A DNA stretch of 23,839 bases, from positions 1 through 23,839 of the forward strand of contig PWHX01000058.1 of the NCBI GenBank assembly GCA_003555415.1, read 5' to 3'. The notes beneath the pieces are model-generated. The model made no database searches, was not told the origin of the DNA, and saw nothing but the letters and a program-made list of their open reading frames with translations. Origin of the DNA: Syntrophomonadaceae bacterium. GTDB lineage: Bacteria > Bacillota > Dethiobacteria > SKNC01. Position 1 is the stretch's first letter. The number at the start of each line of letters is the position of its first letter. Both the position numbers and the translations under genes were made by a program. Positions 6,786 through 13,687 of the stretch are shown piece after piece.

Positions 6786-7760
6786 CTATTTCTTCTCATA
6801 TTCTTCATAGGCCTGTATTATTTTTTGCACCAGGGGGTGCCTTACTACATCTTTATCAGTCAAATAAATAATTTCAATACCTGGAATATTCTCTAAAATA
6901 TCTGGGACAACAGCCAAACCAGAATATTTACCCTTGGGAAGATCTACCTGGGTAATATCCCCTGTTATTACTGCCTTTGAACCAAAACCCATCCTGGTTA
7001 AAAACATTTTCATCTGCTCCGTAGTAGAGTTTTGTGCCTCATCTAAAATTATAAAGGAATCATCTAAGGTTCTCCCCCTCATATAAGCCAGGGGAGCTAT
7101 TTCAATGATCCCCTTTTCTTTATGCTTTTGGAAAGTCTCCAGTCCCAGTAAATCATATAGGGCATCGTATAAAGGCCTGAGATAGGGATCCACTTTTTCC
7201 TGCAAATCCCCCGGCAAAAATCCCAGGTGCTCACCAGCTTCAACTGCAGGCCTGGTAAGAATTAACCTTTGGACTTCCTTATTTTTTAAACTGGCTATAG
7301 CCATAGCCATGGCCATATAGGTCTTACCTGTTCCGGCAGGCCCAATACTGAACACAATATCATTTTGCCTCAATGCACTAATATACTTTCTTTGACCTAC
7401 AGTCTTTGGCTTTATTTGCTTACCCCTGGAGGTAATTAAAACTGAATCCGAAAAAATGTCTGCTAATTTATCCCCTTCACCTTGTTTAACCAGATTTACA
7501 GCATACTGTATTTCCGAAGGAGTAAATTGATGACCCTTTCTCAATATATTCTGGAGTTGCTGGATTAAAAACAATACTTTTTCTACTTCCTGGGGTTGTC
7601 CCTTAACTGAAAGTACATCTCCCCTGGGAATTATATTTACCTTAAATGAATCTTCAATAAGGCTTATATTTTCGTCAAGCTTTCCCAATAGCTGAAGAGC
7701 TTCATCCTGATCTTTAAAAATAATTTTCTGCTCCTGCTCATTAAAATTGGCCTGGGTCAA
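6786..7760 (-). CDS. phoH: PhoH-like P-loop ATPase
   Basis: 324 residues. An N-terminal KH-like region (about 10-70) precedes the PhoH ATPase core. Walker A is GPAGTGKT at residues 140-147 and Walker B is SFIILDE at about 235-241, followed by AQNSTTEQMKMFLTRMG, a PhoH signature. The usual partner is YbeY, and the likely role is RNA remodelling in rRNA processing, though direct biochemistry is limited. The start is TTG at 7760, supported by a run of six G about 9 bases upstream; no in-frame ATG comes near. A weak promoter lies upstream at 7796-7824. Confidence 0.94.
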   Translation of the reverse strand: MTQANFNEQEQKIIFKDQDEALQLLGKLDENISLIEDSFKVNIIPRGDVLSVKGQPQEVEKVLFLIQQLQNILRKGHQFTPSEIQYAVNLVKQGEGDKLADIFSDSVLITSRGKQIKPKTVGQRKYISALRQNDIVFSIGPAGTGKTYMAMAMAIASLKNKEVQRLILTRPAVEAGEHLGFLPGDLQEKVDPYLRPLYDALYDLLGLETFQKHKEKGIIEIAPLAYMRGRTLDDSFIILDEAQNSTTEQMKMFLTRMGFGSKAVITGDITQVDLPKGKYSGLAVVPDILENIPGIEIIYLTDKDVVRHPLVQKIIQAYEEYEKK

Positions 7761-7795
7761 AAAACATTTCCCCCCTAGTTTTGATATAATATTAT

Positions 7796-7824
7796 ATACT
7801 AAAATATAGTATAACTGTTGTTAA
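7796..7824 (-). promoter_or_regulatory. Possible phoH promoter overlapping a small palindrome
   Basis: TTAACA (7824-7819), 17 bases, TAGTAT (7801-7796) on the minus strand is an imperfect sigma-A match. TATACTA-AAATA-TAGTATA (7795-7813) is a perfect 7-bp inverted repeat covering the -10 element. Very AT-rich sequence makes chance matches easy. Confidence 0.35.
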
Positions 7825-7830
7825 ATTTTT

Positions 7831-9051
7831 TTAATATCCTTGTTCAATACCAATATCTTCAATGGTTTCCATAACATATCTAACTTTATAAACCTGATCA
7901 TCCTTTGTTTCTAAAATTTCATAGTATTCTTCATCGGGACTTACTCCTGATGGGATCTGCTCTTTTGCTTCTTTTAAAGCTTGCTGTTTGGCTCTTTCTA
8001 GAGCTTCCTCAGGCGTTAACTTTTCTTTTTTTGCAGTTAACTCTGTAAACCTTAAGCTTACTATTTCGACGGGAACTAATATATTCCTCCAGTCAAAAGT
8101 TCTTTTTACCAAATCCTTTTTAGAAAATTCATAAGGGTTTTCCAAAACTCCCCACAGGAATATTTCCCTTTCGCCGATTCTCAAAAAAGAGCCTGTCTCG
8201 TAATTCCCTGTAGGAACAAGCTTTTCAATTAAAAGAGTAGAATGACCATGACCTTCGTACCAAACTCTTGCTTCCACCGTTCCCCGAGCTCTGACATGCA
8301 TTTCTCTTTTCTCTCTATCTTCCAGAGGTTCGTCATTATCTTCAACTTCACCTTCTTCAAAACTGATCAACCCGCTTATTAAGGTATCTCCGGCACTTAC
8401 CGTGTCTCCTTCACTGACTACAGCCTGGCCTTCTACTACAAATACCTCTAATATTATACCATCTTTTTCTGCTACTATATGAGACTTAAATTCCGGGTCA
8501 TACTCAGTTCCTTTAATCTTTTCAATTATTTGAACCTTTGCCCTGGTACCGGATATTTCTATCCCCGCCCAGGATATGTCGGGAACTTTTAAAACAAGGT
8601 CCTTGCTTATATCTTCTAAATCCAGGCTATCCTTAAAAACCCCGGGGTGAAGCCCCAGTTCCCTGGTCGCTTCTTTTACCTCCCGGGGATCAATTTTTTC
8701 TGTACCATCTATCTCTACAAACCACACAAAGGAAGATAAAGTATATAAGGCTAGAATAAAAAAAACAAAACCTGCTATGAATCCTTTACGAATCGTAAGC
8801 CTGTAAATAAAAAAAGGCAAACCTACTTTTTCTTCAATTCTAACTTTACACCTGGTTTTTCGGACCAGGGGGCGAAGTCGCTTAAACTCTTCGCTGTCTA
8901 CTTTCATCAAGGCCTTCTTTTTATAGCGGCGAATATCCCTGAGAAAAATACCCCTGTTTATGGCCAGGTTAATAAGTCTTTCTGTCCCTTTCCCCTGTAT
9001 GGAAATCAAAATATACCCGTTAATATAATACCATAAATTAATTATAGACAC
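7831..9051 (-). CDS. yqfD: Sporulation protein YqfD
   Basis: 406 residues with one membrane segment at about residues 91-112 (FIAGFVFFILALYTLSSFVW). A basic N-terminal cytoplasmic region precedes it, and a large extracytoplasmic region follows, beginning VEIDGTEKIDPREVKEATRELG. This matches YqfD of spore formers, expressed in the mother cell in Bacillus subtilis; the molecular function is not established. The start is GTG at 9051, 7 bases after CAGGGGGTG. It follows yqfC by only 16 bases, the usual pairing. The C-terminus is rich in Lys and Glu (about 340-380), probably helical. Confidence 0.92.
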   Translation of the reverse strand: MSIINLWYYINGYILISIQGKGTERLINLAINRGIFLRDIRRYKKKALMKVDSEEFKRLRPLVRKTRCKVRIEEKVGLPFFIYRLTIRKGFIAGFVFFILALYTLSSFVWFVEIDGTEKIDPREVKEATRELGLHPGVFKDSLDLEDISKDLVLKVPDISWAGIEISGTRAKVQIIEKIKGTEYDPEFKSHIVAEKDGIILEVFVVEGQAVVSEGDTVSAGDTLISGLISFEEGEVEDNDEPLEDREKREMHVRARGTVEARVWYEGHGHSTLLIEKLVPTGNYETGSFLRIGEREIFLWGVLENPYEFSKKDLVKRTFDWRNILVPVEIVSLRFTELTAKKEKLTPEEALERAKQQALKEAKEQIPSGVSPDEEYYEILETKDDQVYKVRYVMETIEDIGIEQGY

Positions 9052-9067
9052 CAGTCAACACCCCCTG

Positions 9068-9343
9068 TTAAATCTCATAGTTAAGCCTGTCAATAACACC
9101 TTCAATAAATATTTCTTCGGAAAACACGTTTCTAATGATTAGCTTATCACCCTTTACTATTAACTCGCCTCCACTAACACTAATTCTTATAATCTTGTCC
9201 GTATATTCTACAATCCCCCGATGATTTTGTACATATAGATGTTGATTACCTATTATAGTAACCCGGGGCAAATCAAGTAATATTTCTTTAGGCAATTCAA
9301 AGGTTTCAGCAAGAACCCCTTGAAATTTTTTTTTAAAGTTCAA
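9068..9343 (-). CDS. yqfC: Sporulation protein YqfC
   Basis: A small protein of 91 residues that pairs with YqfD; the role is unknown but sporulation-linked. The core LPKEILLDLPRVTIIGNQ, then VQNHRGIVEYTDKIIRIS and GDKLIIRNVFSEEIFIEG, is characteristic. I place the start at TTG 9343 because TAAGGAGG (9360-9353) lies 9 bases before it and the length then fits the family (about 93 residues). An upstream in-frame ATG at 9385 would add 14 residues and has no binding site of its own. Upstream at 9400-9393 is CATACTTT, resembling a sigma-E -10 element, but I found no matching -35. Confidence 0.9.
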   Translation of the reverse strand: MNFKKKFQGVLAETFELPKEILLDLPRVTIIGNQHLYVQNHRGIVEYTDKIIRISVSGGELIVKGDKLIIRNVFSEEIFIEGVIDRLNYEI

Positions 9344-9418
9344 CCATAGAAACCTCCTTAGTTCTTTTATAAAATTTATGCGCATTTTACCAAAAGTATG
9401 AATTTATAAGAACAAACT

Positions 9419-9460
9419 AAAAGAGAGAGTTTAATTTAATTAAATTAAACTCTCTCTTTT
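9419..9460. terminator. 42-bp perfect palindrome, terminator of the nfeD-floA group
   Basis: AAAAGAGAGAGTTTAATTTAA and its exact reverse complement lie back to back (9419-9439, 9440-9460), with no unpaired spacer. Read on the minus strand it ends in CTCTCTCTTTT, fitting rho-independent termination after the gene at 9497. Termination here would separate yqfC-yqfD from the upstream genes. Confidence 0.75.
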
Positions 9461-9496
9461 TAAAATTTAAAAACATATTACTGTTACAACAAGATT

Positions 9497-9931
9497 TTAA
9501 AGCTTATTTACCTGTTTAAAAGGAAAAGGCTTCCTGGCCCGAGGAGCGCCCAGTACTTCTGAATATATTATTCCCTGGACTAAACCGCCACTAAATTCTT
9601 CAAACCGGGAAGCACTCTTCCTTTTCCCGGAAGCCTCTCTTTTCTTGCCTTCTTCCTGGGAGCCTATCTGTTCCCCCAGCTCACCACTATCTGCAGCCTT
9701 CCCGCGGGAAATATTTTTTTTAATCTTTTCCCTGGCCTTATTAACCCTATTATAAGCAGCTTCTCTTACGGGTTCAGGCTGTAAAATATCTCCGTTCTCT
9801 TCCGTAGAAGGTGCTTTTCTTTTAGGCTCCTCTGGAACAGGAGTGGGAACAGAAGCTTTATTTCGCTGTTCAATTACCTTTTTTACAAAAGCAAATACTA
9901 TAAAAAGAACAACGACAACAAGATTTTCCAT
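9497..9931 (-). CDS. Small membrane-anchored protein of the NfeD/FloA neighbourhood, unknown function
   Basis: 144 residues from the ATG at 9931. One hydrophobic segment (MENLVVVVLFIVFAFVKKVI) at the extreme N-terminus is followed by a Lys/Arg/Glu-rich, low-complexity, probably disordered middle. It closes with a C-terminal motif, LVQGIIYSEVLGAPRARKPF. From memory, similar endings (GII-SE-LG-PRA-RPF) occur in short proteins beside clostridial floA/nfeD genes; I know of no assigned function. GGTGGTG ends 9 bases before the ATG at 9931; an in-frame ATG at 9946 adds five residues. It lies 45 bases after floA and before the terminator at 9419-9460, so it is the last gene of the nfeD-floA group. 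Confidence 0.78.
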   Translation of the reverse strand: MENLVVVVLFIVFAFVKKVIEQRNKASVPTPVPEEPKRKAPSTEENGDILQPEPVREAAYNRVNKAREKIKKNISRGKAADSGELGEQIGSQEEGKKREASGKRKSASRFEEFSGGLVQGIIYSEVLGAPRARKPFPFKQVNKL

Positions 9932-9976
9932 GTAATTCATCACCACCGTTTATTGATAAGAACTTATCCAGGGGTT

Positions 9977-10969
9977 TTACTGATTTTCATCCTCTTCGCC
10001 TTCTTCAGGCGCCATTTTTCCTATAGATTCCCGCATCTTGGTATCAGATACAATATTTTGCAGGTTCTGGTAATCAAGAACTCCCAGGTTTCCTTCCCTT
10101 AAAGCCTGAGCCATTGCTTTGGGAACTTCGGCTTCTGCTTCTACAACTCTGGCTCTCATTTCCTGTACAGAGGCTTTCATTTCTTGTTCTTTAGCTACAG
10201 CCATGGCTCTTCTTTCTTCTGCCTTGGCCTGGGCAATCTGCTTGTCAGCTTCTGCCTGGTCAGTTTGAAGCATGGCTCCAATGTTTTTACCAACGTCTAC
10301 ATCAGCAATATCAATAGAAAGTATTTCAAAAGCAGTACCGGCATCCAACCCTTTACCCAACACATTTTTAGAAATAGAGTCCGGGTTTTCCAGTACTTTT
10401 TTGTGGTTTTCCGAAGAACCAATGGAAGTAACAGTACCTTCACCAACTCTGGCGATAATAGTTTCTTCCCCGGCGCCCCCTACCAGGCGGTCAATATTGG
10501 CCCTTACGGTAACCTTTGCTTTCGCCTTTACTTCAATACCGTCCTTGGCTACAGCAGCCACAACAGGGGTTTCAATAACTTTAGGATTTACACTCATCTG
10601 AACTGCCTGCAGGACATCTCTTCCGGCCAGATCAATGGCAGCAGCCCTTTCAAACTCCAGGGGAATATCTGCTCTCTGGGCAGCGATTAAAGCATCTACT
10701 ACCCGGTCTACATTACCCCCTGCCAGATAATGTCCTTCTAGTTTGTTCACATTTATGTCCAACCCGGCCTTAGTAGCCTTGATTAAGGGAGATACAATTC
10801 TGGCCGGGATGACCCTTCGCAAACGCATTCCAACCAGGGTTATAATACTTATTTTAACCCCGGCAGCCAGGGCTGAAATCCACAGCCCTAGAGGAATTAT
10901 ACTGAAAATAAATGAAAAACCAATAACCACAAGAGCTACAATAATTAAAACCGATACTAATTGACTCAT
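9977..10969 (-). CDS. floA: Flotillin-like protein FloA
   Basis: 330 residues, matching Bacillus subtilis FloA. A membrane-associating hydrophobic N-terminus (about residues 5-48) is followed by an SPFH-type domain (RIVSPLIKATKAGLDINVNKLEGHYLAGGNVDRVVDALIA, then GTAFEILSIDIADVDVG). The Glu/Ala-rich coiled coil (about 230-290; QAEADKQIAQAKAEERRAMA) is the flotillin oligomerisation region. The protein scaffolds membrane microdomains. The ATG follows AAAGGAGG, which lies within the last codons of nfeD, so the two are translationally close. NfeD-flotillin pairing is conserved. Confidence 0.96.
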   Translation of the reverse strand: MSQLVSVLIIVALVVIGFSFIFSIIPLGLWISALAAGVKISIITLVGMRLRRVIPARIVSPLIKATKAGLDINVNKLEGHYLAGGNVDRVVDALIAAQRADIPLEFERAAAIDLAGRDVLQAVQMSVNPKVIETPVVAAVAKDGIEVKAKAKVTVRANIDRLVGGAGEETIIARVGEGTVTSIGSSENHKKVLENPDSISKNVLGKGLDAGTAFEILSIDIADVDVGKNIGAMLQTDQAEADKQIAQAKAEERRAMAVAKEQEMKASVQEMRARVVEAEAEVPKAMAQALREGNLGVLDYQNLQNIVSDTKMRESIGKMAPEEGEEDENQ

Positions 10970-10975
10970 TAAAAG

Positions 10976-12298
10976 TTAATCCTCCTTTGATTTGGCCTCC
11001 CGGACTACAACCCGGGTGCCTTCAATTTTTACTACTTTTACCCTGGTATCACCAGGTATATAGCCACCGTCACTTACTACATCTATCCTGTTCCCTTCGA
11101 TTTCAGCTGTACCTGAGGGTCTTAAAGTAGTGATGGTGATGCCCTCCTTATCCAGAAGCTGAGAAGCTTCTTTGGGACCCACATACCCCAGATCTTTATC
11201 CTCCTTATAACTAAGTATTATGTTCCGCAGCCATGTGCTCTTAATCAGGTATTTGAAGGAAATAACTATAATTACAGTGGCTAAAATTAGGGCAATAATC
11301 AAATTTCTTAAACCTTCACCGGTACTGGCTGCTGAAAGGACAATAGCTGCTACCATGGCTACGGCACCCCCCGCACCCAGCAGCCCAAAGCCTGTAACAA
11401 ATGCTTCTATAATTAAAAGCAAGATACCAGTTAAAAATAAAATAACTACTTCGTAGCCCGCCAGGCCGGCTATAATATGCCCTCCAAAGAAGAGAGTAAA
11501 GGATAATACACTAATACTGCCAGCCACTCCAAATCCTGCTGTCATAATTTCCAGAACCAGAGCAGCCATACCCACAGTTAAAAGCAGTGTGGATACTACA
11601 GGATGGGTAATAAGGCGGGCCAACCTTTCAGCATATGCCATTTCCTCCTGTATTAAGTGAGCATCCTGTAACCCCAGGTGTTCTAATAGCTCTCCCCTGC
11701 TGGCAAATACTCCATCGATAAACCCAATAGATAAAGCTTCCTGTGAAGTTAAAGTTAAAAGATTCCCGGTCTCAACTATATCTGGTATAGATAATTCCTT
11801 GCGGACCATAGCGGCAGCTATATCCGGATCCCTATCTCTCATTTCCGCAACGGTTCGCATATCACTTTCCCAGGCAGATAGTATTTTTTCATCTGCAGCT
11901 TCTTCTGCCCCAACACCTACTCTGGGTTCTGCCGCCCCTATGGTTCCTCCTGGAGCCATAAAAAGAGAATCACAAGCCATCGATAGGTACGCCCCCGCAG
12001 AAAGGGCATGGGGTCTAACATAGGCATGCACCGGAATATTAGACTCCGTAATTAAATGGCGAATATCCTGGGAGGCATCTATCCTGCCGCCAGGAGTATT
12101 AAACTCTAAAATTATTGCCGAAGCTCCCTGTTGATGAGCCTCTTTAAATGCCCTGTCCAGATATCTTTCTAAACTATATTCAATAGCTCCTTCAACAGAA
12201 ATCAGGTGCACATTTTCCCCTGAGCCCTGCAAAAGAGGAGGAAAGACCAGTAGTAGTAATATTATTGCAATCAGCAATACTCTTAGCCTGACGACCAC
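10976..12298 (-). CDS. Long NfeD-family membrane protease-like protein
   Basis: 440 residues. A signal-type hydrophobic N-terminus (about 5-25) leads into a ClpP-class serine protease domain (about 30-225), then a block of membrane helices (about 230-350), then an NfeD OB-fold domain (about 370-435; SGTAEIEGNRIDVVSDGGYI). The nucleophile is probably Ser100 in HALSAGAYL and the general base Lys138 in ADEKIL, as in the Ser-Lys dyad of archaeal 1510-N. The oxyanion segment FNTPGGRIDAS is intact. This is the long form, partner of flotillin-like FloA just downstream. The start is GTG at 12298, seven bases after AAGGGGG. Equivalent to Bacillus yqeZ. Confidence 0.93.
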   Translation of the reverse strand: MVVRLRVLLIAIILLLLVFPPLLQGSGENVHLISVEGAIEYSLERYLDRAFKEAHQQGASAIILEFNTPGGRIDASQDIRHLITESNIPVHAYVRPHALSAGAYLSMACDSLFMAPGGTIGAAEPRVGVGAEEAADEKILSAWESDMRTVAEMRDRDPDIAAAMVRKELSIPDIVETGNLLTLTSQEALSIGFIDGVFASRGELLEHLGLQDAHLIQEEMAYAERLARLITHPVVSTLLLTVGMAALVLEIMTAGFGVAGSISVLSFTLFFGGHIIAGLAGYEVVILFLTGILLLIIEAFVTGFGLLGAGGAVAMVAAIVLSAASTGEGLRNLIIALILATVIIVISFKYLIKSTWLRNIILSYKEDKDLGYVGPKEASQLLDKEGITITTLRPSGTAEIEGNRIDVVSDGGYIPGDTRVKVVKIEGTRVVVREAKSKED

Positions 12299-12323
12299 AA
12301 TGAAACCCCCTTTTTAAATAAAG

Positions 12324-12351
12324 AACTTGGTGATGGTTAATACACCAAGTT
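12324..12351 (-). terminator. Hairpin after yqeY, possible terminator or attenuator
   Basis: AACTTGGTG pairs perfectly over 9 bp with CACCAAGTT around a 10-base loop. On the minus strand the following bases are CTTTATTTAAAAA, a poor U-run, so termination may be partial and allow read-through into nfeD. Confidence 0.6.
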
Positions 12352-12359
12352 GATTATTA

Positions 12360-12824
12360 TTACTCCAGGTATGACTGCAGTATTTTATTAACTGTTCGGC
12401 CATCTGCCTTACCTTTAACTTTTGGCATCAAAACACCCATAACCTTTCCTATATCTTTTTTGGTTTGGGCACCAGTTTGTTCAACAGCTTCTTTAACGAA
12501 TTCTTGGATTTCTTCTTCGCTCAACTGTTCCGGCATATAAGATAATATTATTTCTATTTCTTTGTCCAGATCTTGAACTGTTTCTTCACGGCCGGCATTT
12601 TTATATTCTTCTGAAGCATCTCTGCGTTTTTTTAGCTCGCGATTTAGAACCTCTAATACCTTATCATCCTCCAGCTGCCCTTTTTGTTGGATTTCCTCAT
12701 TTATTATTTCAGACTTCAACATACGTATAACAGAAAGCTTAAACTTGTCTTTAGATTTCATGGCTGCTTTCATATCTGCATTTATTTTCTCATTTAGAGT
12801 CATATTATTTCCCCTAAGAGTCAT
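12360..12824 (-). CDS. yqeY: YqeY-like GatB/YqeY domain protein
   Basis: 154 residues from the ATG at 12824, or 147 from ATG 12803. The family has a helical domain like the tail of GatB, and a role in tRNA-dependent amidation has been suggested but not shown. Seen: LNEKINADMKAAMKSKDK, LSVIRMLKSEI, RRDASEEYKNAGR, ILSYMPEQLSEEEI and KDIGKVMGVLMPKVKGKADG, all family hallmarks. Two tandem copies of a 21-base unit place a ribosome binding site before each ATG. The upstream site (AGGAGGT, 7 bases) is stronger, while the internal start gives the usual length of about 148. It starts 11 bases after the rpsU stop, the standard rpsU-yqeY pair. Confidence 0.93.
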   Translation of the reverse strand: MTLRGNNMTLNEKINADMKAAMKSKDKFKLSVIRMLKSEIINEEIQQKGQLEDDKVLEVLNRELKKRRDASEEYKNAGREETVQDLDKEIEIILSYMPEQLSEEEIQEFVKEAVEQTGAQTKKDIGKVMGVLMPKVKGKADGRTVNKILQSYLE

Positions 12825-12835
12825 ATCATTACCTC

Positions 12836-13015
12836 CTAGTAGAAACGTTTCTTTTTACGAGCCGCTTCAGATTTCTTTTTTCTTCTAACACTGGGTTTTT
12901 CATAGTGTTCACGCTTCCGTACTTCTTGTAATACTCCCGACTTGGAACATTGTTTTTTAAATCTTCTTAAAGCGCTATCTAAAGTTTCATTTTTGCCAAC
13001 TTTAATTTCCGCCAC
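12836..13015 (-). CDS. rpsU: 30S ribosomal protein S21
   Basis: 59 residues from the GTG at 13015 (V/M-A-E-I-K-V). AEIKVGKNETLDSALRRFKK and the basic tail RRKKKSEAARKKKRF are diagnostic of S21, which binds near the 3' end of 16S rRNA and aids initiation. GGGGAGGG ends 6 bases before the GTG. A longer in-frame reading up to 13045 has no binding site and would add residues not found in S21. It has its own consensus promoter upstream. Confidence 0.97.
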   Translation of the reverse strand: MAEIKVGKNETLDSALRRFKKQCSKSGVLQEVRKREHYEKPSVRRKKKSEAARKKKRFY

Positions 13016-13120
13016 TAATTTCCCTCCCCTCGCTACAAACAGCATTAAGGTTAAGCTTTATACATTAGTAAGTTCTTAACTAGGAATTAATGCATATGTA
13101 AAGTTACTTCAATATAGTCA

Positions 13121-13149
13121 ATTATACACTCTGAAAAAAAGGCTGTCAA
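13121..13149 (-). promoter_or_regulatory. Consensus sigma-A promoter of rpsU-yqeY
   Basis: TTGACA (13149-13144), 17 bases, TATAAT (13126-13121), a perfect match on the minus strand, just downstream of the hinT stop. The leader to the GTG is about 100 bases and can form a weak GTTAAG/CTTAAC stem (13050-13080). No terminator separates it from hinT. Confidence 0.88.
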
Positions 13150-13169
13150 CTTTACCTGACCCTGGTCGA

Positions 13170-13514
13170 CTAGCCCGGAGGCCAGGTAAGAAATCTACCC
13201 CCTAATAAGTGAAAATGTATATGTTGTATTATTTGGTCCCCATCTTTTCCGTAATTACAAATCAAACGAAAACCATTTTCCAATACACCTGCCTCCTTAG
13301 CGATTTCATTAGTTTTAAAATGAAGATAACCTATTAAATCAGCAGTCTCTTCCGTTAAATCCACTATTGTAGGAATATGTTCTTTCGGCACAATAAGAAC
13401 ATGAACCGGTGCCTGAGGTTGTATGTCTTTAAAAGCTATTATTTTATCGTCTTCATAAACAATCTCACTGGGAACTTCCCTGGAAATAATCTTACAAAAG
13501 AGGCAATCAGTAAT
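13170..13514 (-). CDS. hinT: HIT-family nucleotide-binding protein HinT, apparent AUU start
   Basis: 114 residues, exactly the usual HinT length, if translation begins at ATT 13514-13512. HinT proteins are purine nucleoside phosphoramidases. The reading begins M/I-T-D-C-L-F-C-K-I-I, with the CxxC zinc pair at Cys4 and Cys7, then FKDIQPQAPVHVLIVPKEHI, and the HIT triad HIHFH (His98, His100, catalytic His102) followed by LLGGRFLTWPPG. No ATG, GTG or TTG lies in frame between the upstream TAA and the CxxC. AGAAGGGGG ends about 7 bases before the ATT, and a good promoter lies upstream, so the gene seems alive. A sequencing error is the alternative. Starting at the first in-frame ATG-type codons would remove about 40 residues including the zinc cysteines. 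Confidence 0.88.
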   Translation of the reverse strand: MTDCLFCKIISREVPSEIVYEDDKIIAFKDIQPQAPVHVLIVPKEHIPTIVDLTEETADLIGYLHFKTNEIAKEAGVLENGFRLICNYGKDGDQIIQHIHFHLLGGRFLTWPPG

Positions 13515-13563
13515 ATTTACACCCCCTTCTAAAAATTATATTATGAATGTCACTTAAATCGTT

Positions 13564-13592
13564 ATTATATCATTTTTATACCCCTGTATCAA
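13564..13592 (-). promoter_or_regulatory. Sigma-A promoter of hinT
   Basis: TTGATA (13592-13587), 17 bases, TATAAT (13569-13564) on the minus strand. The expected start is near 13557, giving a leader of about 43 bases before the ATT start. It lies in the divergent space between hinT and the plus-strand ATPase gene. Confidence 0.82.
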
Positions 13593-13687
13593 GAAAGCTA
13601 AACACAAAAAATTCGGGAAAGACAAGCACTAAAAATCTATTCGATAATATAATGATGTATAACTTGAATAGAGAAAGGAGCATTCTT

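Noticed and set aside
9393..9429. Sigma-E sporulation promoter before yqfC
   Set aside because: CATACTTT resembles a sigma-E -10, but no acceptable -35 is found 14-15 bases upstream, so I did not list it as a promoter.
10184..10690. A 168-codon plus-strand open frame opposite floA
   Set aside because: It lies wholly within floA, has no ribosome binding site and its product (Phe/Ser/Asn-rich) looks like antisense translation.
13547..13687. N-terminal extension of the double P-loop ATPase by 47 codons
   Set aside because: The extension overlaps the hinT promoter region, has no ribosome binding site and is low-complexity; ATG 13688 has AAAGGAGC in place.
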